Source: Pratylenchus scribneri
Lineage: Eukaryota > Nematoda > Chromadorea > Rhabditida > Pratylenchidae
Assembly: GCA_030063045.1 (NCBI GenBank)
Contig: JAQSEB010000226.1
Span: 124,001 to 188,000, forward strand
Direction of reading: 5' to 3'
Length of the DNA stretch: 64,000 nt
In this document: in pieces, positions 32,413-48,578 of the stretch
Layout of the letters: every line of letters begins with the position of its first letter
Numbering within the stretch: position 1 is the stretch's first letter
Program-made: the position numbers and the translations under genes
Notes under the pieces: generated by a model
The model's database searches: none
The model's input: only the letters and a program-made list of their open reading frames with translations
What the model was told of the DNA's origin: nothing

Positions 32413-33888
32413 ATGAGTTACAGAGGCCGCCGGAAGATGGGAATGTTCGATCATGCCAAATATTCTCAACCAGTTTTTCGAAACATTTCTCAATCCGTAT
32501 TAACGGCGGTTAGTTAAAAGAAAAATAAAATGGTTAAGAATTTACTCTTAAGGTTAAAAAGGATGTGGCTGCATTGCTTCAGGATCCATCGGAAAAGCAG
32601 CAGACAACAAAAATTCATCCATTATTGGGGCAGAAGCGTCCACATTCGCCGCCTATTCAATCTTTGGGGCAACAGCAGGAAAGTAATGGACGAAATGACT
32701 TCGTACCAGCTGCAACATTGTTGCCAAACAAAAAAGTAATTCATTTATTCAATTTATTTTGTACTAAAAATACAATTTACAGCAATATGATTACATCAGA
32801 GAATTGCTTGCTTGATACGACGCCAATGCCACAAGTCTAAATAAATTTACTTGTTTCTTATCAATTTTTATACTTTTTTAAGGCCATAAAAGATCAAAAT
32901 GCATGTGAAACTGGAACGAATGGTGGGTAAATAGAAAATTAAAATGGGAAAAATTATTTGCCACCATTGGGAATCGAACCCATATCCAATCGCGCTTACA
33001 AAACATGCAAGATACCATTGGATTAAAGACAACTTTTTGATGGGGACAAGTTAGATTATTTTGGATTCCATTAACGGATGAAATTATTAATTGGTTTTAT
33101 GGCTTGAAAAAAAATTCCTTTACGAGAGTCGAGATCCCTAAATTTTACACAAAAGTTCTTCAATCGAAAATTTAAAAAAATTTTTCTAAATCTTTAAACC
33201 CTCAATCTATTCACAGGTGATGACAGTGATGATTTTCCGGAGAAGCCACCGATGAAGAAGATCGTCGATTTGTTCATGCAATCCCATCCAAGTGTAACGC
33301 TGCGTCCGACAGAGCCGACCACGCTATCCGATGCAACATTCTCACTGGTACGCCGTGCATTGATTGCAGCAAAGGAGAGGAATAATTGGGTTAGTTCTTC
33401 TTGGTTAAATTTATTTAAAAATTCAATATTTTTAGAAGGAACGTGCCCGCGCAGGACAATCCAGTTTTTCGACGGAAATGATGGACACGAGTAAAGCGAA
33501 CAAGGTCCCAAATGAAATTTAATGATTATTTTACAACTATTCAATTTTACAGAATCCTTTTCAAACTCTTTCTGACCAAACTCTGTTCATCCAAGACGAA
33601 ATCGAACATTTTCAAACATTCAACGATCCGCAGCAGACGCAATACTTGCAGGATGAAATTTATGAACAAAGTCCTTCCTTCGACTTGGCACAATTCACGC
33701 GCAACGATTCTCCTCCCTCATCTTCATCAGCTTTTAATTTTCAAACACTCGACGATCCGCAGCAGACGCCGCAATATTTACAGGATGAAATTTATGAACA
33801 AAGAAGTCCTTCCCTCAATTTGGCACAATTCACATTCACACGCAACGATTCTCCCCCCTCATCATCATCAGCTTTTATGTTCTTTTAA
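32413..33888 (+). CDS. Unrecognised 298-residue protein with internal repeat
   Basis: Six exons phase exactly (32413-32508, 32553-32735, 32883-32922, 33217-33389, 33436-33504, 33553-33888) to 897 nt. No known domain is visible. Segments include QPVFRNISQSVLTAVKKDVA, a Pro/Gln-rich stretch, an acidic patch DDSDDFPEKPP, then MKKIVDLFMQSHPSVTL and FSLVRRALIAAKERNN, which look helical. The last exon carries a tandem duplication of about 44 residues (each with DPQQTPQYLQDEIYEQ-like and NDSPPSSSSAF blocks), visible in DNA at about 33615-33735 and 33745-33880. A skipped segment (32786-32840) has an acceptor and reaches TGA after ten codons, so it may be a poison exon. 'atatcag' directly precedes the ATG. 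Confidence 0.8.
32955..33030 (-). pseudogene. Degenerate tRNA-like sequence, Thr(UGU)-like
   Basis: On the minus strand a B-box GGTTCGATTCC with a 4-bp TGGG/CCCA stem and a loop TTTGTAA, which would give a UGU anticodon, are in the right order. A 5' acceptor strand matching the 3' end is absent and the variable region is too long. It lies in an intron of the plus-strand gene. Probably a tRNA relic or SINE head. Confidence 0.4.
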
Positions 33889-34388
33889 ATATTTTAAATA
33901 TTGGCCATAATTTTGTCATCTTTACCACCCAAACAGCTTTTGTTTTAAATGTTAATTTATGTTTTGAAATAAATTTTGGAAATTCAATTTGAACCACAAC
34001 CACAAAACCTCATAATGTATAGCAATAATGATGAGAAAGAGTGATGGGTTTTTAACATTGATTTGAGTGTATTTGGGTATTGTTGGAAAAACATTCTTCG
34101 GATTGGCCACAATACAACAATTACCCCTAGCTCATTTTTCCTCCCCAATTTCTGGGAAGGGAATTGGAACATTTGGAATACTAGCAAAATTCTTCCGACA
34201 CAAAAAATATTGAAGACGAAATATCAAAATTTTATTCAAATCAGAAAAAGAAATAATACAACAAGGGCATAATACAATACAATACATACATGGATTTAAT
34301 AATAATACAATTAAATGATGGAGAGGCAACAATAATATATGGAAGAGGAAAAACAATCGAAAAAATGCGGGAATAGACGGGGGATTTA
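33889..34388. other. Convergent intergenic region, no gene seen
   Basis: 3' flanks of the unrecognised gene and of the minus-strand gene of the mirrored pair. AT-rich, with several overlapping short open frames and no domain signal. Confidence 0.4.
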
Positions 34389-35309
34389 TCATTTAGCGGT
34401 CTTTGAACTAACGTAATCTGCTTCTGCTTCTCCTGCATACACTTCTTCTACTGCCGTCGCGGTTGATAATTGCTGCTGTTGATGTTGCGGCTCCTCCTCT
34501 TGATTTTGATGATCCTCGTCCGCCGTTGTTGTTGGGTTTGGTGGCGCCGCCGGCTCCTCTTGAAGTGAAGAATTCGTGGAGATTGACGCTGTTCTGCTGG
34601 CATCCTCGGACATGATGTACAAAAAATTCGCTTGTTTGTCTTTATTGATATTCGCTGCTGAAATTGAAAGGGGGAAAGTTTAAAAATAAAATGATTAGAT
34701 TAAAAACATACCACTTCCGGGTTTTGGCCTCCTAACTTTTCCAGCTTGAGCGTCACATTTGTGTTGATTCGTCATTGCACTGGCCAAATGTCCCGGCTCC
34801 TTCTTCTTCATTATCAGATCAATGTTGCCCACTAATGCCGCATTCGGTGGCTCGGTCGGCTTCTTCGGCATTTCGGACTTGCTCTCACTGCTGCTGGGCC
34901 TCTTTTTCTGCAATGATTTGTGATGCATGCCGCCTTTGCTACTGAAATAAAAATGTTTAAATTATTCATATTGAGCCTTTTAAATAAACATACATCTTGT
35001 TGTTTTCTCCGTTGTAAATCTTCGACGTCTTCGTGCCATCATCGTTGCTGGGCCTTGGCATTTGCGGTTGTTGAACGGGCGCATCTCCTTCTTTTGGTTG
35101 CAGTTGTTTGACAGGTTCTTGTTGTTCTTCCGGCAGCTTGGGTAACTTCTTTTTCTGAAAAACAAAAATAATTAGCATTAATTATAGAGGATAAATATAA
35201 GAAAACCAACCTTCTTTTTATTGCAACAGCAGCCGCATTGGGTAAGGATGATCGGTGCCAATAGCAGAAGGGGGAGAGCAGCCAAGCCAGTTGAGAATAA
35301 TAACAGCAT
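34389..35309 (-). CDS. Membrane-anchored low-complexity protein, left member of mirrored pair
   Basis: Four exons (35211-35309, 34994-35154, 34712-34941, 34389-34657). Exon 1 encodes a hydrophobic N-terminus, MLLLFSTGLAALPLLLLA..., that runs into CGCCCNKKK. That pattern suits a membrane anchor followed by juxtamembrane cysteines that could be palmitoylated. The rest is polar and Pro/Gln/Glu-rich (LPKLPEEQQEP, HQNQEEEPQHQQQQLSTA) and ends EVYAGEAEADYVSSKTAK. No known domain. Exon 1 and about 100 bp of upstream sequence are nearly identical to the divergent neighbour starting at 35578, while later exons differ. A TATAAAA box lies 84 nt upstream of the ATG. Function unknown. Confidence 0.8.
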
Positions 35310-35392
35310 AATTAGGGATTGACGGTTTGGAATGTGTGTTTGTGTGTTGGTTGAATGTTGGGTGGGAATGATGATGAGGTAGGTGGCTCGGC

Positions 35393-35399
35393 TTTTATA
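35393..35399 (-). promoter_or_regulatory. TATA box of the left mirrored gene
   Basis: TATAAAA on the minus strand, 84 nt before the start codon at 35309, at almost the same spacing as in the right gene. Confidence 0.6.
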
Positions 35400-35496
35400 G
35401 TCGAAAATGAGTATCATTTATTGATTTTTTTATTCAATCGATTCGTTGCAATGTATATTCTTACTGTATCATTTACCGTACTTGTTGAAGTTTAAG

Positions 35497-35504
35497 TATA
35501 AAAA
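35497..35504 (+). promoter_or_regulatory. TATA box of the right mirrored gene
   Basis: TATAAAAA 81 nt before the ATG at 35578. About 100 bp separate the two opposed TATA boxes, giving a compact bidirectional promoter. Confidence 0.6.
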
Positions 35505-35577
35505 CCACCATGATTCATTCCCCTAATCATTCAACCAACACACACAAACACACATCCTAAACCGTCAATCCCCAATT

Positions 35578-36421
35578 ATGCTGTTATTATTCTCAACTGG
35601 CTTGGCTGCTCTCCCCCTTCTGCTATTGGCACCGATCATCCTCATTCAATGCGGCGGCTGTTGCAGTAAAAAGAAGGTTGGTTTTATTATGTTTGTCCCT
35701 GATCATTGAGGTTTAATCACTTTTATTTTTTCAGAAAAAGAAGCTACCGCCCAAACCGAAACAACCACAAGGAGCCAGGCCAACAGGGAAGCCGCCGCCG
35801 CCGGTCAAACAACAAGGAACGCCTGCCACTGCCCAGCAACCAACGACGCAAATACAACAACCAGTGATGGCCCAGCCGCAGCAGTTCATTACAGTCCCAC
35901 CAGCGCAACCAGGAGGCACACCGACAATTTTCTTCGTGCAACCATCAACTCAACCGGGCGGCCAGCCAACGTTCATCCAAATGCCTACAAAAATTGCTTC
36001 TACAATTCAAACTGCAGCACCAGTGCAAGGACCAGCAGCAGCAACAATGAAGCCTTCAGCAGATGAAAAGCAAGCTTCCCCGCCATCGAAGAAGTTGAAA
36101 GGTAAGCGGGATTGGGAATTATCATTTTGACAAATTTACAACTCCCCACATATTTTCAGATGAAACACCGACGACCAAGGACGACTTGTACGAGGAAATT
36201 GGCGTGGCTACCGCAATCAAGGATGAAAATGGAAGCAAACGGGCAGCAACAGAACCGGAGGAGCAACCTGATGAAAAGCGCAACGAAGGAATGGCTGGTG
36301 AGTGAGCATTTTTTCGATATTTAGACCCCCAAACATTTATGATTTTTCAGATTTGGCCGGAGCGCAGTATCAAACATTGGGCGATTTGGACGTTAACGAA
36401 GTATTCGCAGGAAAGAAGTGA
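35578..36421 (+). CDS. Membrane-anchored low-complexity protein, right member of mirrored pair
   Basis: Four exons (35578-35676, 35735-36101, 36160-36297, 36351-36421). The N-terminus MLLLFSTGLAALPLLLLA... leads to CGGCCSKKK, differing from the left neighbour at only a few bases over 99 nt. Exon 2 again begins KKKLP, then becomes Pro/Gln-rich (KQPQGARPTGKPPPP, QPVMAQPQQFITVPPAQPGG). The acidic C-terminus ends LGDLDVNEVFAGKK, recalling EVYAGEA in the neighbour. No known domain. The pair is head-to-head across about 270 bp. An AATAAA-type signal is near 36645. Confidence 0.8.
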
Positions 36422-36884
36422 GAGAATGGCCGCGCAGTGTGCAGCAATGGAAGGATGGATCGAGAAAGAACTACCCCAGATGAACAAATCTATACACATA
36501 TTTTCCCCTGTGCCCATTCCATTTTCCCAATGTGTCAAATTATTTTGTATTTGTTCATTTTCCATTCAATGCATCATCATATATTGTTGTTTTTCCCATT
36601 TGTTTCCCAAACATCGCACATTTCTGTATTATTGGAATATATTGGAATAAAAAATTAATTTAATTTCATGTTTGTTGTGTGAAGAATGTTGGCCAGGCCC
36701 TTCATTTTCTATTTTTAATTGGATAAAAGAAATTTAAAAACTGGGCTTATCCCCGTGGCCGGTCTATTCTCTCCTCATTCTCCAATCCATTTCCCCTTTT
36801 TATGAAGTTCCCAAAACCAAGAAGTTTCATTCTTTTCTTTAGAAATTTTAAAAATAGAAATTTTAATTGTTCTAAACAATTCCC
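36422..36884. other. Intergenic region before glutathione synthetase
   Basis: 3' flank with poly(A) signal near 36645, then AT-rich upstream sequence of GSS. Overlapping frames at 36339-36658 are shadows. Confidence 0.45.
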
Positions 36885-38811
36885 ATGGATTACATCGAAC
36901 ATATATTAAATTCTTCGGATCCTCATCAATTAGATTTATGCATTAAGGATGCCATTGGTTGGGCACAAGCCAATGGTTTGATTATTGGAATAAAAGAGCA
37001 TCCGGATAGGTAATTTCAAGAATATTCTAAAACAAATTCATTCATGCCACTATTTCTATAGCAGTGGTTTATGCCAAATAGCACCGTTTACATTATTGCC
37101 TTCACCATTTCCTCGTCAACTTTTTGACCAGGCATTATCCGTTCAAGAGGTTTGCCATTTTTTCAAAAATTGCTTTAAACCTCAATTTGCAGTCAATGAA
37201 TTTATTGTATTTTAAAATCTCATGGGATTACGAATTTCTTGTTGAATCGCATAAAGATGTGGTCAAATCGGATGATTTCACTCGGGAAATGTTGCAAATT
37301 TTACAAACAATTTTTGCCGAAGGAATTAAACAGAAGATTACACTGCTCACTCAACGGGCTGATTACATGTTTGTTTGACTTAATAAATTCCAATTTAATT
37401 CTTAATCAAAAATAATTTCTGCAGGTGTCATGTTGATGAATTTGATGAAGGCAAAAATTTTCAATTGAAACAGGTAAATTATATTGATTTAATCTTATTA
37501 ATCCCAATTAAAATACAACATAGATTGAAGTGAATAATATTGCCGTAAGCATGGGTGGTTTGGCACAACGTGCCACCAATCTTCATCGACGTGTTCTGAA
37601 CAAATTGGGCAGAGGAGATGCCGCAAATTGCCGACAAACAATTCCCGACAATGAACCAATTAAAACATTGGCTCAAGGCATTTACACTGCTTGGTGGGAA
37701 TTTAAAATTAATTTACTAATGAAATAAATATTTTTGAAGGAAATTATTTGGCGATAAAAATGCAATTACATTGGTTGTTGTGGGCGAAGTGAACCAAAAT
37801 CAATTTGATCAACGCTATATTGAATGGGAATTGGAGGGGCTTTCGGGCGGTCAAATGCAAATTATGCGGCTAACCCTGACGGAATGTGCCGAAAAGTAAT
37901 TTTGGATAAATGAAAAGTAAAATTTTTATATTTTAGACTAAAACTTGATGAAAATTATTCGCTTATTCTGGATGGAAAGCCAGTGGCCATTGTCTATTTT
38001 CGTGCCGGCTATTCTCCGGAAGATTATTGTTCAAGGTGTGAATGGGACGCACGATTGATGATGGAACGATCGACGGCAATTGTAATTCCAAAAACGATAA
38101 TTTAATTACTCAATTTCATAGAAATGTCCTTGGATTGGTTTACAACTGGCAAACACAAAGAAAATTCAACAAGTTTGCATTAAAATTAATTTTAAATCAT
38201 TCATCTATCAATTTTAGGTATTGAGCGTTCCCGGTGTTTTGGAAAAATTCTTTGATTCTAATCAGAAGGACATTGTGAATTCTGTACGTCGGACATTCGC
38301 AATGATGTGGGGCCTTGAACGAGAGGATGAAGAGACGCTCGCAATAATTAAGGTTTTTGAATTAATTAATTGAATTTATTAAATAATTATTTAAGGATGC
38401 AATTTCAAATCCGAATAAATATGTGTTGAAACCACAGCTGGAAGGCGGTGGTGGGAATTATTTTGGGCAAGAAGTGGCCGATAAACTCAGGGAATTTTCA
38501 CCCGAACAAAGAGCATCGCACATTTTAATGCAAAAAATTACACCATTGGTCGTTAAGGTTCGAAATTTAATTAAATAAAAAATTGTAAAAATATTTTTTA
38601 GAATTACTTGGTCCGAGCACTCCAAAAAGTAGAATTGAAAAATGTGGTCAGTGAGCTGGGCATATATGGCTATTTGATCGGCAATGGAGAGGATTTGACA
38701 GTGAAATGCAACGAAACAGGCGGCCACATTTTGAGAAGCAAATTAGAACATGAAACAAAGGGCGGAGTTGCAATTGGGGCGGCCGTAATCGACACACCAT
38801 TTCTGTTTTAG
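36885..38811 (+). CDS. gss-1: Glutathione synthetase
   Basis: ATP-dependent ligation of glycine to gamma-glutamylcysteine, the last step of glutathione synthesis, in the cytosol. About ten exons. Blocks in order are MDYIEHILNSSDPHQLDLC, LPSPFPRQLFDQALSVQE, the substrate-domain segment VNNIAVSMGGLAQRATNLHR, GKPVAIVYFRAGYSPEDY, WDARLMMERSTAI, KCPWIGLQLANTKKIQQ, the glycine-rich KPQLEGGGGNYFG loop of the ATP grasp, HILMQKI, ELGIYGYLIG and GGVAIGAAVIDTPF at the end. No signal peptide. Some cyst nematodes have large families of secreted GSS-like effectors derived from this enzyme. This copy looks like the ancestral housekeeping form. Confidence 0.95.
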
Positions 38812-38953
38812 ACTTAATTCCCTAATCTTTTTTGTGCCTTTACAAATTCACTTATATTTTATTATACTTAACAAATTCAAAATATTAATTCCATTTTGTT
38901 GTAAAATTTTTATTCTTTTTATGTGATAAATAAATATGGGACATAATTTAAAA

Positions 38954-39432
38954 TCATTGTAAATGTCCAGCCTTCTCATTCCTGGATTTGTAATTTGGAG
39001 TCAATTTAAACCGTCTTTGATTTCGGCAAGATTTGCAAATAACAGAGAGTGATTTTGAGCCACTCTTCAACTGAATATTTTGGAAATTTACTATTAAAAT
39101 ATTCAATAAAAAATACTTTAAATGGTGCAATTCCGATAGAAACGGCTTGTGCCCATGGAGTGAAGCATCTAAAAATTCAGTTATTAAAACGATGTACTTA
39201 AATAGGATTACTTTTTGCAAAAACTCCGCTTGAAATCGCGGTGCATCCGTAATTGTTGGGTGAAAGATATTTCCTTGATTTCATGCAGAAGAATTCTTGC
39301 AATCAAATCAGATGTTGGTGTTTTTGATTGGTTGTTTGTTGGTGATGCCAAAAGGGAGGCAGCTTGTTCGAGGAATGAAAGGCGCAAACTTGATTCATTC
39401 GTCAAAGTTGGGGCATTTTTTTGTTGTTGCAT
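38954..39432 (-). CDS. RPP21-like RNase P/MRP protein (Rpr2/Snm1 family)
   Basis: Zinc-ribbon protein of the tRNA 5'-processing ribonucleoprotein. Three exons (39212-39432, 39117-39168, 38954-39070) total 390 nt, 129 residues. The N-terminal helices LRLSFLEQAASLLA and LLHEIKEISFTQQLRMHRDF fit the family. Two cysteine pairs, CKKC at an exon junction and CKSC in VICKSCRNQRRF, make the metal site. Mammalian RPP21 is about 154 residues. An in-frame upstream exon starting near 39600 could add about 40 residues, but the shorter start fits the family better. It lies convergent with GSS and divergent from SPT16. Confidence 0.72.
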
Positions 39433-40112
39433 TATTGAAGTAAAATTAATGAATTGCTCTGAAATAAATTTTAAAAAATTATTAATAAATTAAAATATGC
39501 TCTGACCTATGATTTGTACATTTGTAGTTGTTTTGAAAGTCAGAAAATTGGTATAAAGTGAAGAAGAAAAATGAAAGAATTGAAAAGGGGTATTCATTTT
39601 ATTTAAAAATAAAATTATATTAATTTTAAAAGATGACATTATATCCTAAATCCCCGAAATATAATGTAAAATGAAGAGAAGCAGGACGCGAGAGCGAATG
39701 CTCAAATGGCGCGTAAAAAATCAAAAAAAAAAAACATTATGAAAACAAAAGGACTCCTTATTTAATCCTTGGCTCCATCCGGCTTCATGCTCCTCTCAAT
39801 CATCACCATTTTCTCTTCAATTTAACGGGCATAACTTCAAAAACATTAAACCCTTAAACAATCTATTTCGTCATATATTTTGAAACCTATAAAATCGATG
39901 ATGTTTTTGATACTTTTTTGTGTCTCTTAATAGTAAAACCTTTGCATTAATAGCAATATTGATTTTTAATCAATATTAAAAGAGATCTTATCGCAGCTTA
40001 ATGCCTCAGAATATTTTTTACTTATTACTCCGATAAATTTTATATGAAATTACTTTTTTTTGCCAATTATTCTAAGAAAATTAATTTAGATAATCAAAGC
40101 TAAATAAAAACA
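39433..40112. other. Divergent region between the RPP21-like gene and SPT16
   Basis: AT-rich, presumably with both promoters. No motif stands out. Confidence 0.4.
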
Positions 40113-44789
<4,677 letters not shown>

Positions 44790-45365
44790 AGTTGGATTGT
44801 AATTGTGTTTCATTCCGGTTGAATTGTAATTGCACTTTTCATTTCGGTTGGATTGTAATTGTGTTTCATTCCGGAAGGATTGTAATTGCACTTTTCATTC
44901 CGGAAGGATTGTAATTGCACTTTTCTTTCCGGACGGATTGTAATTGCACTTTTCATTCCGGTTGAATTGTAATTGCACTTTTCTTTCCGGACGGATTGTA
45001 ATTGCACTTTTCATTCCGGTTGAATTGTAATTGCACTTTTCTTTCCGGAAGGATTGTAATTGCACTTTTCATTCCGGTTGGATTGTAATTGCACTTTTCT
45101 TTCCGGAGGGATTGTAATTGCACTTTTCTTTCCGGAAGGATTGTAATTGCACTTTTCTTTCCGGAAGGATTGTAATTGCACTTTTCTTTCCGGAAGGATT
45201 GTAATTGCACTTTTCATTCCGGTTGGATTGTAATTGCACTTTTCTTTCCGGAAGGATTGTAATTGCACTTTTCATTCCGGAAGGATTGTAATTGCACTTT
45301 TCTTTCCGGAAGGATTGTAATCGCCCTTTTCTTTCCGGAAGGATTGTAATTGTAATTTTCTTCCG
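44790..45365. repeat. 29-bp satellite, array 2 (about 19 units, diverged)
   Basis: Same 29-bp unit as 6535-7705, but most units carry TTTCTTTCCGGAAGG rather than TTTCATTCCGGTTG, and the first units are shorter (GTGTTTCATTCC). It lies between the convergent 3' ends of SPT16 and the potassium-channel gene. Long open frames here are by-products of the 29-nt period. Confidence 0.95.
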
Positions 45366-45579
45366 GAAATGAATAATAATTTTGCGATTTTTATTCCGTA
45401 AAGCAACAAAAACAATGTGTTGATTGAAATGTTTTAAACGACTTTATTTGAAAAGTACAAACATGAAATTTATGAGTTATGGAAAGGGGAATTATCAATC
45501 GCCATCATTCACCAAATTTAATCTGAATTTATCCCATAAGCTGGATCAAACAAAAACAATTAAGTTGAAAATAAATTTT

Positions 45580-47265
45580 TTACACTTCAACAGCATTGCC
45601 AAATGTCCCTTCTCCATTCTTTAGTACTACCGTATTATAAGGAGAAGTGCTCATACTCCTCGTCAACCTTTTACAGTCAATTTTTTGCATCATCATTGCC
45701 GCCGAATAGGCACTATGCGTAAAGGAATTCAGGGACGGTGAACGAAATGTCCGTGCACCCTTCACGCTCAGCCTATGAATTGCGCTTAGGGCTTGGATCA
45801 TCTAAAAATGAGAGAATGAATGGATCATTCACAATTCAGACTCCAAAGGACCTGTTCTTCCTCTGTGTTGAGCGAGGATGAAATGGATTGTCCTTGTTCG
45901 ATTAAAATACAACTATTCATGTTCCGACTTTCGTCAATGCTTGTTAGCCCTTGGCTATTTTGACGAAGTATGCTATCGCATTTCAGGCAATTCCTCCGAT
46001 GCGATTCCAATGCAGCCAATTGGATTAGCGAATCCAATTCATCGAGAACTTGGCGCAAACGTGCCGTGGGCACTTCAAATTGTGTGGCCACAATGGACAC
46101 CAACTCTCGAATTGTAATTTGAGTGCCATCGAACCAGATTTTAACGTCTTGAGTGCGTTCAAAATCTCTGCCCAAATAGTGAATTCGTCGAAGATTGTCA
46201 CTGATTGCCCTTCAAATTAAAACATTCAGTTTAATTCTCATAAAAATGTGGACAGACCCAAACATTGTAGACATAATTGAAATTCCTGAGCTTAAATAGA
46301 AAATGATGAACAAAGATTGGCAAATGCTAGTTGGCCTCGGGCAAATGTCTCCAAAGCCAATTGTTGTAATGCTTATGAAGCTAAAGAGATTCATTCAATG
46401 TGAAATAAATGCCATCATTCTACCAAAAATACATTGCCGGATACAAAGGCATATCATCGAGAAAAACATGAAAAAGTATGCCTCCAAAAACGGAGTGCAA
46501 CAAAATTATTGGACCGATTACGGTTAGGGGCAAACGTTGAATGTTCTCTTCAAATATGTCCTAAAAACTATAAGAAAATATTTAGTAAAATGGCAATTAA
46601 ATTTACTTCTTCCCTTCGCCTCAATGAGATCCAACAAATCCAATACAATTCGGCAAATAATTCGCCGAATTTAGACAAAGTGATGAACATGAGTGGGATG
46701 CCAAAAATACAATAGGGAATACAAAACAATTTGGCTAAATTTCCTTCAGGCACAATATTTCCGTAGCCAATAGTGGTCGTTGTTGTGAAGGCAAAAAGGA
46801 GGACTTCATGGAAATGAAGTGAAGCTATTGAATCGTCAATATTCATAAAAACGGCAGCACCGAAACATAAATAAATGGGCACGGCTATCAAAGCTGCTAG
46901 GTGAGGAATAGTAGAGAAGAAAATCTGAAATTCATTGGACAAAACTTAATAATTCTAAATTCGTTCACCTCTTTATGGATGTTCTCCTCCGAGCATTGGT
47001 AATCCCACATAAATTTTCTCTTCCAAAGGGAATATGGGGAAAGATAAGTGGAGAAAGGTTGTGATTGTTGCTGGAGGGTTTCATTGGATTTTTGCCAACA
47101 ATGGTCCACCAATTTTCCATTTCTGACCACAGTATATAGTGAATTTCCAATGTTATTTTCTTCCTCCGATTCACTCGAATCAGACTTTTCGTCAATAAAT
47201 TTTAGAATATCCCTTGCCTTTTCCGAAGTGATCAAATTAATAGCCTGATGAATGGAATTGTTCAT
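45580..47265 (-). CDS. Two-pore-domain potassium channel (K2P/TWK)
   Basis: Background potassium leak channel of the plasma membrane. Recognised by two pore signatures, TTTTTIGYGNIVP in the exon near 46740-46940 and SITTIGFGDICP near 46340-46390. Between them are membrane helices (IPHLAALIAVPIYLCFGAAV, FCIPYCIFGIPLMFITLSKF) and a later helix SLFIIFYLSSGISIMSTMFG. The N-terminal exon (from 47265) is long and charged, with a Ser/Glu stretch. The C-terminal exons (45825-46175 and 45580-45801) are cytosolic, with no domain recognised. Nematodes have dozens of TWK paralogues and I cannot assign a subfamily. Both filter sequences are intact. Confidence 0.92.
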
Positions 47266-47825
47266 TTGTTGCAGATGATTAGGGCCAAAAATAACCCATT
47301 TTCAAATTCCTATTCTTGGTTGAATGCATTTTGAATGAATCAATTTATTTGATTGAGCCCGCTAGGCGAAAATGATGAAAGAAATTCTCATTAATTAACT
47401 CCCATTTTACAATAAGTTGCGCAGAACAAATAACATTTTAAATGGAGGAGAATTTATTAAAAATCAATTTTTGATTTTTATTATTTGTAATAACTAGGTA
47501 AAATTGTTGATAAAATATATGTGAGTGATAGTACAAGCATTGGACAATGGATATTCAAAATGAACAAGGAACAATGCCATTATTGGCAACTGCCACTCAA
47601 ATATTGCCATGGGCAGTAAATGTACTATAAAAAAGATGTCCAATGATATGCGGAATATAAATGAATCTGCTTTCCGGCTATTTCGAATTGATTTTGACCA
47701 ATGGTGAAATGTTCCTAACAGCTGAAAACATTATTTTGACAATATTCCAATCTAATTAATTATCTTATAAAATCTTTGATATAATTTTATTCCGGAAAGC
47801 AATTGAGATTTTTTCCAGAAAGGGT
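47266..47825. other. Upstream region of the K2P gene
   Basis: AT-rich, presumably containing the promoter. No motif recognised. Confidence 0.4.
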
Positions 47826-47998
47826 GTAATTGTAATTGCACTTTCATTTCGGAAGGATTGTAATTGCACTTTTCTTTCCGGAAGGATTGTAATTGCACTT
47901 TTCTTTCCGGTTGGATTGTAATTGCACTTTTCATTCCGGTTGGATTGTAATTGCACTTTTCATTCCGGAAGGATTGTAATTGCACTTTTCATTCCGGT
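47826..47998. repeat. 29-bp satellite, array 3 (about 6 units)
   Basis: Short run of the same unit, with both CCGGAAGG and CCGGTTGG variants. Confidence 0.93.
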
Positions 47999-48578
47999 TG
48001 TGTACATTTAAAACATTCAAATTAGATTTTTGCTAAAAGTATATGATTGGGTTAAAAGGTCAAAAATTCTTTCTTTAACTTCTCCATCTCGCATCTCCTT
48101 CTCCTACAATTTTGCTTTCTTGGGGATGATTTTCGAAATGTAAATACTTGATTCATTCATTCGCGATTCGATTTATTATTCTTCATGATTTTTTTACGTT
48201 GATTGTTGAATCAATGGTTGAATTTGAATCTATGGAAGACCATTATCAATAATCAATTCATTAAATTATGATTATTATTGATTTAGTATAATTCAATCTT
48301 AATTACATTTTTTAATCTACCTATGCTTTCTTTTTTCCTTGGTTTAAAAATTCCGGACTCAATGGAAAATTATGATTGAGTGCACGCTTAAGGCAATTGG
48401 TATTAGGGTTAGGTCAAACTTCTGACTCGTGAATAAAATAAACTCAAAAAAGGGCATAAATGGGGCGGCGACGGATGTGACGGATGACAGTCAACGATTT
48501 TCCCCCATTCAAATCCGTTCCATCATTTTATTAACCAAATTTCTTTTTAAAGACTTGGCATTTTAAAATGGATGTGCA
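47999..48578. other. Gene-free interval
   Basis: AT-rich sequence between satellite array 3 and the inverted-repeat element. Nothing recognised. Confidence 0.4.

Noticed and set aside
44810..45275. Long minus-strand open frames with repeated MQLQSFRKEKCNYNPSG units
   Set aside because: They arise because a 29-nt unit free of stops reads through all three frames over three units. All four arrays can give such frames, with no gene context.
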